The position numbers were made by a program, and so were the translations under genes. A stretch of 64,000 bases of DNA, taken from assembly GCF_000332235.1 (NCBI RefSeq), contig NZ_CM001775.1, positions 675,630 to 739,629 of the forward strand. The letters are read 5' to 3'. Positions 9,135 to 16,336 of this stretch are shown here, one piece after another (within the stretch, counting starts at the first letter, position 1; every line of letters begins with the position of its first letter). Source of the stretch: Geminocystis herdmanii PCC 6308 (GTDB taxonomy: Bacteria; Cyanobacteriota; Cyanobacteriia; Cyanobacteriales; Cyanobacteriaceae). Under the pieces are notes generated by a model. That model searched no databases. It had not been told where the DNA came from and was given only the letters and a program-made list of their open reading frames with translations.

Positions 9135-10517
9135 ATGTTACCAGAATCTACCCTTTATCAATTAAAAAATTCTCAAAAAGAAGGACAATTGCCCTCTAGT
9201 TATGGTGTTTATTATAAAAACACTCTTGTCGCATTATGTCACGCTTTAGAAGATCATATTTTACAACATAATTACGAAGACGATATATATAAACCCTTGG
9301 TATTGGTGACATTTCAACAGGGAAAGTGGTACGCTCAAGAAGCCGAGCGATATTGGGATTTAGCGAAACATTCCCGACAAGTAGCCATCGCCGCCGTAGC
9401 GGATAGTGGTTTTGCTTCTCATCCCACAAGTCAGCTAGATAATGTAGAATTGGTACATTTACGGGAAGATGATAGTTTTGTGGAGGAATGGAATTTAGTT
9501 ATTTTAGCACCAGATTACGCCGCTATGGTGCTTTGTCATGAGCTTTCCCCTCAAGAGTATAAAGCTGGAAGTGAACCTCAAACCGATACAGAAAGAAAGT
9601 TTTACGGTTTATGGACTTTCGATCGAGCTTTAGTAGAAACAGCTGTGGACATTTTAACCCAAAGGATGAAACCTTACAATGTATCTCTAGGGGATAAACT
9701 AGAAAAAATGCGTTGGCAAATCAAATATATTTCGCCGTCGGGGGTAGTAGATTTAACAGGAGTAGTTAATCGTATTGTATCTTATCTACAAACCAGTCAA
9801 CAAGAATTAGTCACCGTCAATCGTCAAACAAGAGAGTTACGAGATTTAGAAGGACAAGCATTGAAACTGAATCGTAACTTAGCCGCTAGTAAACTTCAAG
9901 CCTTCCTGAGAATGGCGCAAAAAGTCGATAATAATGATCCTTTTAACTCCAATGCTTCCTTACAAGTAGCTGCCTTAGCGGAAACTTTAGGACAAATTCT
10001 CGATTTACCTACCCTACAATTAAGACGATTAAGACTAGCCGGGTTATTATTCCGTATTGGTTTAGCAGAAGCACCAACGGAAATATTTACCGAGAATCTT
10101 CAAGAATTAAATTCTAGCATCTATCAGTTTTGGATCGATCGAGCCATTTTAGGTTCTCGTGTACTATCCGCTATGAGTGAATTAGAACCTATCACGAAAA
10201 TTGTTTATCATCAACTAGAATACTGGAATGGAAGCGGTACACCTGACGGTTTAAAAGCCTCACAAATCCCCTTAGAATCGAGAATTTTAGGATTAGTCAC
10301 CTATTTTCAAGAATTAACTCAACCAAGGGGAGAAAGACAAGCCTATAGCCTTTCTGATGCCTTCGTCAAATGTGAAAACTATAGTAATATCAGATTTGAT
10401 CCTAGTCTCATCGAATCCTTAAAAACCGTGATTCGCTTAACAGAAATGGGTTTAATGAAACTACCCGATCGTCCAAGTCAACTACCTCCCGTGTGGTTAG
10501 AAGAAGCCACAAGGTAA
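9135..10517 (+). CDS. DICT sensory domain protein with degenerate HD-GYP-like C-terminus
   Basis: 460 aa. Residues 1-150 form a DICT domain, a sensory module tied to light and c-di-nucleotide signalling in cyanobacteria (SVVYKNTL-like start, ALCHALEDHIL, VTFQQGKWYAQEAERYW). A linker helix follows. Residues 260-430 resemble an HD-GYP phosphodiesterase: IVYHQLEYWNGSGTPDGLKASQIPLESRILGLV parallels the H-x-WDGSGYPDGL block. The HD dyad itself is not visible (LAGLLFRIGLAE where HDIGK-like residues are expected), so it may bind rather than cleave a nucleotide. Confidence 0.8.
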   Translation: MLPESTLYQLKNSQKEGQLPSSYGVYYKNTLVALCHALEDHILQHNYEDDIYKPLVLVTFQQGKWYAQEAERYWDLAKHSRQVAIAAVADSGFASHPTSQLDNVELVHLREDDSFVEEWNLVILAPDYAAMVLCHELSPQEYKAGSEPQTDTERKFYGLWTFDRALVETAVDILTQRMKPYNVSLGDKLEKMRWQIKYISPSGVVDLTGVVNRIVSYLQTSQQELVTVNRQTRELRDLEGQALKLNRNLAASKLQAFLRMAQKVDNNDPFNSNASLQVAALAETLGQILDLPTLQLRRLRLAGLLFRIGLAEAPTEIFTENLQELNSSIYQFWIDRAILGSRVLSAMSELEPITKIVYHQLEYWNGSGTPDGLKASQIPLESRILGLVTYFQELTQPRGERQAYSLSDAFVKCENYSNIRFDPSLIESLKTVIRLTEMGLMKLPDRPSQLPPVWLEEATR

Positions 10518-10561
10518 TTGAGAATTGAGAATTGAGAATTGAGAATTGAGAATTGAGAATT
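10516..10561. repeat. Heptamer tandem repeat, AATTGAG x about 6.5
   Basis: A run of perfect 7-bp units directly after the stop codon of the DICT gene. It is one of several heptamer (STRR-type) arrays in this window. It is followed by a C/T-rich stretch (10570-10640) and the promoter region of the next gene. Confidence 0.9.
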
Positions 10562-10752
10562 AACAATTAATAAAATATCTCCCCCTATCTCCCTATCCCC
10601 CCTCCCCCTATCTCCCTCTCCCCTTCTCCAATTCCCTAATCCTTTACTTATAAGTCAATAACTTTATAAAAAAATAAGGTTATCCCCCCATCAAGGATAA
10701 AAAATGCCCCTATAATGGATATTATTAACTTTGATATGGAAGGAAAACGATC

Positions 10753-11907
10753 GTGGTTGCAACTCCCGAAAGAATTATCGACAACACCTCTACCGCTAAC
10801 CCTGTCGATCGAGTGGCGGTATTATTAATGGGGTATGGTGAAGTAGAAAGTTATGATGACTTTGCCAATTATAACGAACAAGCCTTAAACCTTTTAACCG
10901 CCAAATTTGCTCCCGTGCCAACATGGATATATCCCCCCATTGCCAAATTGTTGGCAGTGTTTGATTTACACGAATGGAGTCATCAACACGGTAACTTTAT
11001 CTCCCCCCATAACGCTATCTTTGAAAGACAACGATCGAACATAGAACATCACTTACAACATACATGGGGCGATCGAGTCAAAGTATTTAAAGCCTTCAAC
11101 TTTTGCGCTCCTCACCTACCCGAACAAGTATTACAGCAAATTCAAGCAGAAGGATTTGATAAAGTTTTAATCTATCCCTTACTCGTAGTTGATTCTATTT
11201 TTACCAGTGGTATCGCCGTAGAACAAGTAAACCAAGCCCTAGCCAAACCAGCCAATTTACAAGAACATTGGATTAAAGGAATGCGCTATCTACCCTCTTT
11301 TTACAATGAACCAGAATACATTGAATTACTTGCCAAAATGGTAGAAAGAGAAATTAGTCATAGTTTAAGCGGTGCTTATTTACCCTCAGAAATTGGCATT
11401 GTCTTAATGAATCATGGATGTCCTCACGAAGCTAAAGGTTTTACCTCTGGCATTGATGAAAGTCAAAAATTGTATGATTTAGTCAGAGAAAGACTGATTA
11501 ATCGTTTCCCCATGATTTCCGTAGGTTGGTTAAATCATCAAACCCCCCTCATCAAATGGACTCAACCCAATGCCGAATTAGCTGGAAGAAACCTGATTGA
11601 ATTGGGGGCGAAAGCCTTAGTCTTTATGCCCATTGGCTTTGCCACAGAAAACCACGAAACCCTGTTAGATGTCGAACACATCATCGAATCATTACAGAAA
11701 AAATATCCTACCGTTAATTATGTACAGATGGAATGTGTTAACGATAACGATGAATTTTGTGCTATGGCAGCGCAGTGGGCAAATCCTCAAATTGAATCTT
11801 TACTCAATGATGAAGCAATGGTAATTAACCCTAGTCTTGCCAGTGCAAGTCATACAAAAGGCCATCATCATCACCATGATCATGATCACCATCATCATCA
11901 CCACTAA
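10753..11907 (+). CDS. Ferrochelatase/CbiX-like class II chelatase with His-rich tail
   Basis: 384 aa, GTG start with GGAAGG about 10 bp upstream. The core has the two-lobed chelatase pattern: RVAVLLMGYGEVESYDDF at the N-terminus, DKVLIYPLLVVDSIFTSG in the middle, IGIVLMNHGCPHEAKG and FMPIGFATENHETLLDVEHI late. The HG and E-x-H-E-T-L-x-D-V-E positions match the metal-binding residues of HemH. It differs from standard HemH, and its last 20 residues are almost all His and Asp, as in nickel/cobalt-handling CbiX relatives. Iron insertion into porphyrin is the database-style call; metal storage or Ni/Co chelation is an alternative. Confidence 0.75.
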   Translation: MVATPERIIDNTSTANPVDRVAVLLMGYGEVESYDDFANYNEQALNLLTAKFAPVPTWIYPPIAKLLAVFDLHEWSHQHGNFISPHNAIFERQRSNIEHHLQHTWGDRVKVFKAFNFCAPHLPEQVLQQIQAEGFDKVLIYPLLVVDSIFTSGIAVEQVNQALAKPANLQEHWIKGMRYLPSFYNEPEYIELLAKMVEREISHSLSGAYLPSEIGIVLMNHGCPHEAKGFTSGIDESQKLYDLVRERLINRFPMISVGWLNHQTPLIKWTQPNAELAGRNLIELGAKALVFMPIGFATENHETLLDVEHIIESLQKKYPTVNYVQMECVNDNDEFCAMAAQWANPQIESLLNDEAMVINPSLASASHTKGHHHHHDHDHHHHHH

Positions 11908-12090
11908 AACGTGTACAGTAACAAATTAAATGGCGTGATAACAAATTAGTGTCATCCAAAATTAAGATTCTTCAAATCTTTATATAACAATAATTATACC
12001 CCAGAACTCCACCAAAAATGATCTTGATCGTATCTTAAACCAGATTAACAAATTAAGTGTCATTTTCCGTAAAAAATAACAAATTAGATG

Positions 12091-12116
12091 TCGCCTCGGA
12101 AAAGGCGATTTTTTTT
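12091..12116 (+). terminator. Intrinsic terminator inside the CAST remnant
   Basis: Perfect 6-bp stem TCGCCT / AGGCGA with a CGGAAA loop, followed by eight T. It reads rightward and would end transcription entering the element from the chelatase gene. Confidence 0.8.
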
Positions 12117-12228
12117 GTTTTAGAGTGGCAATTCACAGATTAAATGTCATAGAATAATAAGTACACATCAACTTTCTCCCTAAGAACACTCAGTTCGATA
12201 TAAGAAAATAGTCTCAAACTCTTAACTA

Positions 12229-12332
12229 TACTTGGCGAGGGTATAACTTGAGTTTGGTGAAGGTAGGCAAAAGGCAAGTAGGCAAAAGGCAACTGTACAT
12301 TTTGCAACATCAGATTATAACCTTGATGAGTA
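12229..12332 (+). mobile_element. 104-bp MITE, copy A
   Basis: Starts TACTTGGCGAGGG and ends TTGATGAGTA, flanked by TA on each side (12227-12228, 12333-12334). The 20-bp ends are imperfect inverted repeats (15 of 20 match when the flanking TA is included). This copy differs from copy C at one base and groups with it. Confidence 0.9.
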
Positions 12333-12336
12333 TAAG

Positions 12337-12477
12337 ATGTTAAGAAAACGTTCTTTGATTGAAACTGTCAATTATCAGTTACAAAATATATCGCAAATAG
12401 TTCATTCACGACACCGAAGTCCAATTAATTTTTTGATAAATGTAATTGGTGGATTAATCTTATACATGGCAAGATAA
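12337..12477 (+). pseudogene. IS982 transposase, C-terminal fragment
   Basis: 46 codons reading [19 protein letters not shown], then [20 protein letters not shown] and a stop. The K/R-RS-L-I-E-T-x-N-x-Q-L-K-N-I block and H-S-R-H-R-S are the hallmark end of IS982 DDE transposases. The upstream part is absent, and the MITE abuts it. Confidence 0.8.
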
Positions 12478-12564
12478 AAAACTAAAATTACAATATTCTA
12501 CATTGTTTTCAAGTTCACTGTTATATCGAACTCAGGTACTTTCGATCGAGGAAGGATTCTCTTT

Positions 12565-12593
12565 GAGAATTGAAAGCGAGTCTCTCCACGCCC
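12565..12593 (+). ncRNA. Delocalised CAST homing crRNA (repeat 3' end plus tRNA-Arg spacer)
   Basis: GAGAATTGAAAG, an ending like V-K direct repeats, is followed by a 17-nt spacer CGAGTCTCTCCACGCCC. The spacer matches the T-arm/acceptor end of tRNA-Arg(ACG) at 16 of 17 positions (CGAGTCCCTCCACGCCC, minus strand of 12707-12723). The target is preceded by GTT, which fits the GTN PAM of Cas12k. An ATTCTC-TTT-GAGAAT hairpin lies at the repeat. Upstream repeat sequence is not recognisable as full length. Confidence 0.78.
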
Positions 12594-12702
12594 AGTTAGA
12601 CGACATTAATCTGTTATCACGTCATCTAATTTGTTAAGACGACACTAATTTGTTACTGTACAAAGAGCAATTTCTCTATAATTATTTGGAAGATATATTT
12701 TA

Positions 12703-12767
12703 AAACGGGCGTGGAGGGACTCGAACCCCCGACCTGCTGATCCGTAGTCAGCCGCTCTAATCCACTA
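12703..12767 (-). repeat. Left attachment repeat: truncated tRNA-Arg(ACG) 3' part
   Basis: 65 bp identical to 34919-34983. It holds the T-arm, anticodon arm and part of the D-arm of tRNA-Arg, but lacks the 5' acceptor strand, so it cannot be a functional tRNA. This is the expected product of site-specific integration into a tRNA 3' half. It also carries the CAST protospacer. Confidence 0.93.
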
Positions 12768-12978
12768 TATAATTCTTTAAGACTTTATAAATTTATTTTA
12801 TGCAGAGTTTATGCAAAAACGTCAGTTAAAAAAAGAATGGCAAATTCATCTCTCAAAAGCGTCACTACCCACAACATCAAAAGTATTTGTATTTATTTTA
12901 TTTTTGTGAATGAGAAGTAGATCATAAAAGTTGGATAGAAAATCTATAAGTGATTTATATTAATTATTTTATTCTATG

Positions 12979-13048
12979 CTTGTCCCTATGTCCTTTTGTC
13001 CCCATTGATTCTTAGAAGTCTTTATATATAACTTTGAGGGACAGGACA
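12979..13048. promoter_or_regulatory. GGGACA-type repeat cluster 1 near the island left end
   Basis: TGTCCC-ta-TGTCC-tttt-GTCCCC (about 12980-13001) is followed 35 bp later by GAGGGACAGGACA (13036-13048) in inverse orientation. The same hexamer recurs at 13388-13488. This arrangement resembles operator or iteron arrays. The rest of 12768-13510 shows no gene; it also has a G-rich motif at 13108-13130. Confidence 0.45.
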
Positions 13049-13107
13049 AGTTAAAAGACAGATTCAGCAACAAAGAATAAAATGTATTTTGCATGAAAAT
13101 ATTTATT

Positions 13108-13130
13108 GCCGTTTGGGAGGGGGGGGAGAG
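13108..13130 (+). repeat. GCCGTTTGGG plus G-run motif, copy 1
   Basis: GCCGTTTGGGAGG followed by a G-run and GAGAG. Related copies are at 30122-30143 (same strand) and 31206-31225 (opposite strand). All three lie in non-coding parts of the island. Function unknown. Confidence 0.6.
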
Positions 13131-13387
13131 AAGTTAAGTGCTTGAAGATTGTTAAGCTAGACCGCATTTAATCTGCTATTTATAAACTATGAAACCCTTT
13201 CTATATTGAATCTAAGATTGCAACAGAAATGGGTTTTAGCTTATTATTAAGCAGTTGCTGATTATCCACTGACAATCATACATCTTTCTATCACTAGACA
13301 TCTTGCCAATTTAACGTTAGCTCTAACTTTGTAAAGAACTCTTGTTAGGTGGTTAACTGTTAACGTTATGATTTCCATTTTAGTAGA

Positions 13388-13488
13388 AAGGACAAATAAT
13401 AAATCAACTGTCTATTAACTTGTCCCTAACTAAAAGTATAGATATATAACGGTTTGAAGCATTAAAGGGACAAAGGGACACGGGGACA
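13388..13488. promoter_or_regulatory. GGGACA-type repeat cluster 2 beside the XRE gene
   Basis: AAGGACA (13388), TGTCCC (13421), then GGGACA-aa-GGGACA-cg-GGGACA (13467-13488) lie just downstream of the XRE gene and inward of the left att site. The direct triplet has 8-bp spacing. Candidate binding array for the XRE protein, the integrase arm sites or a replication initiator. Confidence 0.45.
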
Positions 13489-13510
13489 CGCATATAGTAA
13501 AATTAATTAT

Positions 13511-13714
13511 TTATTCTTCTTCTGTATATAAATCTAGTGGGCTACAATTTAAGACGTTACATAAATCAGCTACATAACGGAAATGTTTTAATATTCTTCT
13601 ATTATTTTCCCAATTTCTAAGGGTTGAAACGTTAATATTTAATTTTTCCGATAGTTCTTTCTGGGTAAAATTTTTGTTTTCTCGGATTTGTTTTATTTTG
13701 GATTTATAATTCAT
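13511..13714 (-). CDS. XRE-family helix-turn-helix regulator
   Basis: 67 aa, essentially one Cro/CI HTH domain: IKQIRENKNFTQKELSEKLN is followed by INVSTLRNWENNRRILKHF. It is divergent from the primase gene with 68 bp between starts, the usual position for a small autoregulated switch of an integrative element. Its likely role is to repress the primase or other element genes; this is inferred from position. Confidence 0.85.
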   Translation of the reverse strand: MNYKSKIKQIRENKNFTQKELSEKLNINVSTLRNWENNRRILKHFRYVADLCNVLNCSPLDLYTEEE

Positions 13715-13782
13715 TTTACTAATTATGATTTCTTAATTTTACTGGTATAATTATAACAGTTATACTCTATATTGATTTTTAT

Positions 13783-14697
13783 ATGTCTAATTTTTTATCA
13801 GTATATAAAGAAGCTCTAAATAAATTATCTATTGAGGTTTTATATCCTAATTTATCTATTACAATTCGTTCCTCAAATAGTTATAATTGTCATTGTCCTT
13901 TTCATAATCACAATTCTAAAGAAGGAACGGCTTTTATTATTTTTAAAGATACAAAAAGATTTAAGTGTTTAAGCTGTAGAATTTCTGGTGATCCTGTTGA
14001 TTATCAATATTCTTTAAACTTAGGATTTTTTCAGAGTTCGCAAAATAATAAGGAAACACAAAAGGAATTAATGCAAGAAATAATTAGTGAAGCAAATTTA
14101 GATAATAAAATTGAACATATATCTCAAAATATAGATTCAGTTGCTTTAAATAAAGACGATAAAAGTCACGATATTTTAGAAGATTTTTATAAGTTTTGTC
14201 GATCGCAATTATGGATAGGGAAAGAGGAATATACTGAAAAATCTAAAAGCTATTTACCTTTAGGGGTACAAAATGATAATAATAAAATAAGGGAATTAAA
14301 AGAGAAGGCAAACAAGGCTTTAAGCTATTTAATTAGTAGAGGATTTACAGAGGAGCAAATTTTAAATTTAGAGATTGGTTTTTATTCTAGTTTTGAATAT
14401 TTAAGAGCCTATATGATGCGTAAATATCATTTTGTAAATGAGGTTAAATCTTTAAAAATTGTTTGGAATGGTTATGAGGATTATTTGACTTTTGCTTGGC
14501 GAGATGTAAAGGGCAATCCTTCTACTTGTTATTTCCGTTATCCAGATAAAAATGTGCCTGAAGGAAAGAAACGTTTATGTGCTTTAAAGGGAGAAAATAC
14601 TAAAAGTTGTCCGCTATTTTTAGATAGAGTTTTACAAGCAAATCATAAAAATAATTTAATTGCTGTGGAGGGAATTTTATACTCATCAAGGTTATAA
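13783..14697 (+). pseudogene. CHC2/TOPRIM DNA primase, N-terminal part (interrupted by MITE)
   Basis: The frame opens with MSNFLSVYKEALNKL. A DnaG-type zinc finger is visible (CHCPFHNHN near residue 38, FKCLSCRISGDPVDY near residue 67). A primase core with LISRGFTEEQILNLEIGF and the start of TOPRIM (NLIAVEGIL, near residue 297) follow. At codon 299 the 104-bp MITE plus its TA duplication (106 bp, not a multiple of three) shifts the frame and adds YSSRL-stop. Removing it restores VEGILDVYIAHGWG. The element would need this primase for its own replication. Confidence 0.88.
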
Positions 14698-14783
14698 TCT
14701 GATGTTGCAAAATGTATAGTTGCCTCTTGCCTACTTGCCTTTTGCCTACCTTCACCAAACTCAAATTATGCCCTCGCCAAGTA
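14680..14783 (-). mobile_element. 104-bp MITE, copy B, inside the primase gene
   Basis: Inverse orientation to copy A; begins TACTCATCAAGG and ends CCAAGTA, flanked by TA (14678-14679, 14784-14785). It is identical to copy D at 62125-62228. The reconstructed empty site ATTTTAGATGTT restores the primase reading frame, which proves insertion with a 2-bp TA duplication. Confidence 0.93.
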
Positions 14784-15223
14784 TAGATGTTTATATAGCT
14801 CATGGTTGGGGTTTAAATAATGTAATTGGTTACGTTAATTCTAGTTTTAATAATAATCAGTTACAGGTATTAAAACAGAGTGGTATTAAACAAATTTATA
14901 TTAATCCTGATAATGATTTAGGAGGTAAAAATGGTACAATAAAAATGATTTATGATTTACTCAATAATAAAATGCAACCTTTTGTTTTTTGTTTAGATGA
15001 TCAGTATAAAGACTTGAATGATTTATTTGTCAAGTTAGGAGGAGAAGAAGCGAAAAAGGTGTTTCAAGAACAATTTAATTCTTCTATAAATGGAATTGAT
15101 TGGTTAACTAATTATTTAATAAATTTAGATAAGAATAATAGAGTTAAGGAATTTTTAAATATTATTTCTAAATTAACTTATCAAGAACATAAAACAATAA
15201 TTGCAACCAAGTTACTTAAGTAA
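14720..15223 (+). pseudogene. DNA primase, C-terminal TOPRIM part (after MITE)
   Basis: The real coding part starts at 14784 (DVYIAHGWGLNNVIGYV); the listed ATG lies inside the MITE. It continues through IKQIYINPDNDLGGKNG and FCLDDQYKDLNDLFVKLGG to a stop at 15223. The DxD-like element is NPDND, so it may be a divergent TOPRIM. Expression as a separate product would lack the zinc finger and half of TOPRIM. Confidence 0.82.
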
Positions 15224-15262
15224 CAAATTAGACTTTCATATTAACATTAAGGATTTATAACT

Positions 15263-15817
15263 ATGACAGATTATCATTTAGAGGCTATCACTAAATCTCA
15301 GGTAACAAAATTATCTAATGAACTTTTAAAAGAAAGTAGCAATATTCGTTGTGAACTTTTTTCTAATCTGAATTTTTATTCTAATCCTCCTGAAATTTTT
15401 GCTCAAAGAGTTAATGAAGTTTATCATCAAGAAAATTTAGGAGAAGTGTTATCAGAACTTTTATCTATTATGAATGATTTTATTCTTTATATTAAGAGTC
15501 AAGAAAAAGAATTTTTATCGGATAAAGTTGAATTTGAAGACTATCCTGAAAATTGGCTCTATTTCATTTTTACTATTAATATTTTAAAAGATTTAGAAAA
15601 AGTATATGACAGAATATTTACTATTTTTAAAAGGGAACAATTTAGATTACTTGAAGATTATGGATTATGTATTTCTGATCCTTCTCAACCATTTTTATCA
15701 AGTTCAGGTGCAGAGTTAAGAGAAAAAATTATTGATGTTTTATCTACTTATCTTTTAGAATTTGATGCTTTATTCAAAGGAGAAAATGTTAATCGTTTTG
15801 CTTCTTGTTGCTTATAA
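15263..15817 (+). CDS. Hypothetical helical protein of the island
   Basis: 184 aa, not recognised. Rich in helices, with no membrane segment and no clear motif. It follows the primase by 39 bp in the same direction and ends before a terminator-like hairpin, so it belongs to the primase operon. Base composition matches the AT-rich island genes. Confidence 0.6.
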   Translation: MTDYHLEAITKSQVTKLSNELLKESSNIRCELFSNLNFYSNPPEIFAQRVNEVYHQENLGEVLSELLSIMNDFILYIKSQEKEFLSDKVEFEDYPENWLYFIFTINILKDLEKVYDRIFTIFKREQFRLLEDYGLCISDPSQPFLSSSGAELREKIIDVLSTYLLEFDALFKGENVNRFASCCL

Positions 15818-15836
15818 GTAATTGAAATAATAATTT

Positions 15837-15880
15837 AAAAGTTATAGCAATTTTAATGATTTGTTATAGCTTTTATTTTT
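15837..15880 (+). terminator. Terminator of the primase operon
   Basis: AAAAGTTATAGCAA pairs with TTGTTATAGCTTTT (one A-U/G-U-tolerant 14-bp stem, 10-nt loop), followed by ATTTTTTT. It lies 20 bp after the stop of the preceding gene. Confidence 0.65.
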
Positions 15881-16036
15881 TTCAGTTACAAAAGGGATAA
15901 TAAATTAAGTAAGGAAGAATGGAATAACAAACATTACAATGTAACAAAAAGTAACTATTTACATCTTCATAGTGACAAATTAGGAATATCAGAATATATT
16001 GAAACAAATATCTAAGATGTTCGTAAGATTTCCGCT

Positions 16037-16336
16037 ATGACTATCCACACCATCCTTGAAGAATTTAGACAAACAGCAACCTCTGAAAGAGACAAGGGGG
16101 ATAAGTTTGAGCGTCTTATTTTACAATACTTGCAAACTGATCCTATTTATCAAGAGCATTTCAGTAAGGTTTGGTTATGGATGGATTTCCCTTTGCGTAA
16201 TCATGCACCAGATACGGGGATTGATTTAGTCGCCCAAGAACGGGATACTGGTGATTATTGTGCCATTCAATGTAAATTTTACGATCGAACCTACACTTTA
16301 GAGAAGAAAGATATTGACTCATTTTTTACTGCTTAA
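16037..16336 (+). pseudogene. Type ISP restriction-modification enzyme, N-terminal nuclease fragment
   Basis: About 95 residues of the Mrr-like PD-(D/E)XK nuclease that begins LlaGI/LlaBIII-type single-chain ISP enzymes: DKGDKFERLILQYLQTDP, then DTGIDLVAQERDTGDYCAIQ followed by CKFY with the D-x(n)-QxK catalytic pattern. After KKDIDSFFTA the frame stops. In the family this point leads into the helicase domain, which is absent here. The next frame resumes near the helicase/coupler end, so a large internal deletion has occurred. Confidence 0.75.

Larger units (their letters stand above)
12188..12537 (+). mobile_element. Internally deleted IS982-family element
   Basis: Bounded by inverted AGTTCGATATAA ends (about 12192-12203, and 12521-12532 on the other strand). 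The inside encodes the last 46 residues of an IS982 transposase. Most of the transposase is missing, and a 104-bp MITE lies just 5' of the fragment. The whole element sits inside the CAST remnant, so the nesting order is CAST, then IS982, then MITE. Confidence 0.7.
11912..12662. mobile_element. Gutted type V-K CAST (Tn7-like) with both ends and homing crRNA
   Basis: Both termini read TGTACAGTAACAAATTA inward, the end signature of cyanobacterial V-K CRISPR-associated transposons. TnsB-type sites (ACAAATTA/ACAGATTA followed by TGTC) occur at 11921, 11941, 12048, 12079 and 12135 on one side, and at 12607, 12627 and 12646 (inverted) on the other. A repeat-spacer unit at 12565-12593 targets the adjacent tRNA-Arg. 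No cas12k, tnsB, tnsC or tniQ remains. An IS982 remnant and a MITE sit inside. I see no 5-bp target duplication (AAACG left, AAGAG right), so the ends may come from a rearranged or unresolved insertion. Confidence 0.82.

Noticed and set aside
10516..10561. CRISPR-like or phage repeat after the DICT gene
   Set aside because: Unit is 7 bp without spacers; a simple tandem heptamer array.
12565..12600. A CRISPR array at this site
   Set aside because: Only one partial repeat and one spacer; no second repeat. Treated as a delocalised homing crRNA.
11912..12662. An intact CAST
   Set aside because: 751 bp with no cas12k, tnsB, tnsC or tniQ; only ends, crRNA and nested insertions.
14600..14803. ORF on the minus strand containing [17 protein letters not shown] (also at 33158-33403 and 62066-62281)
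   Set aside because: It is the chance reading frame of the 104-bp MITE at each copy, not a gene.
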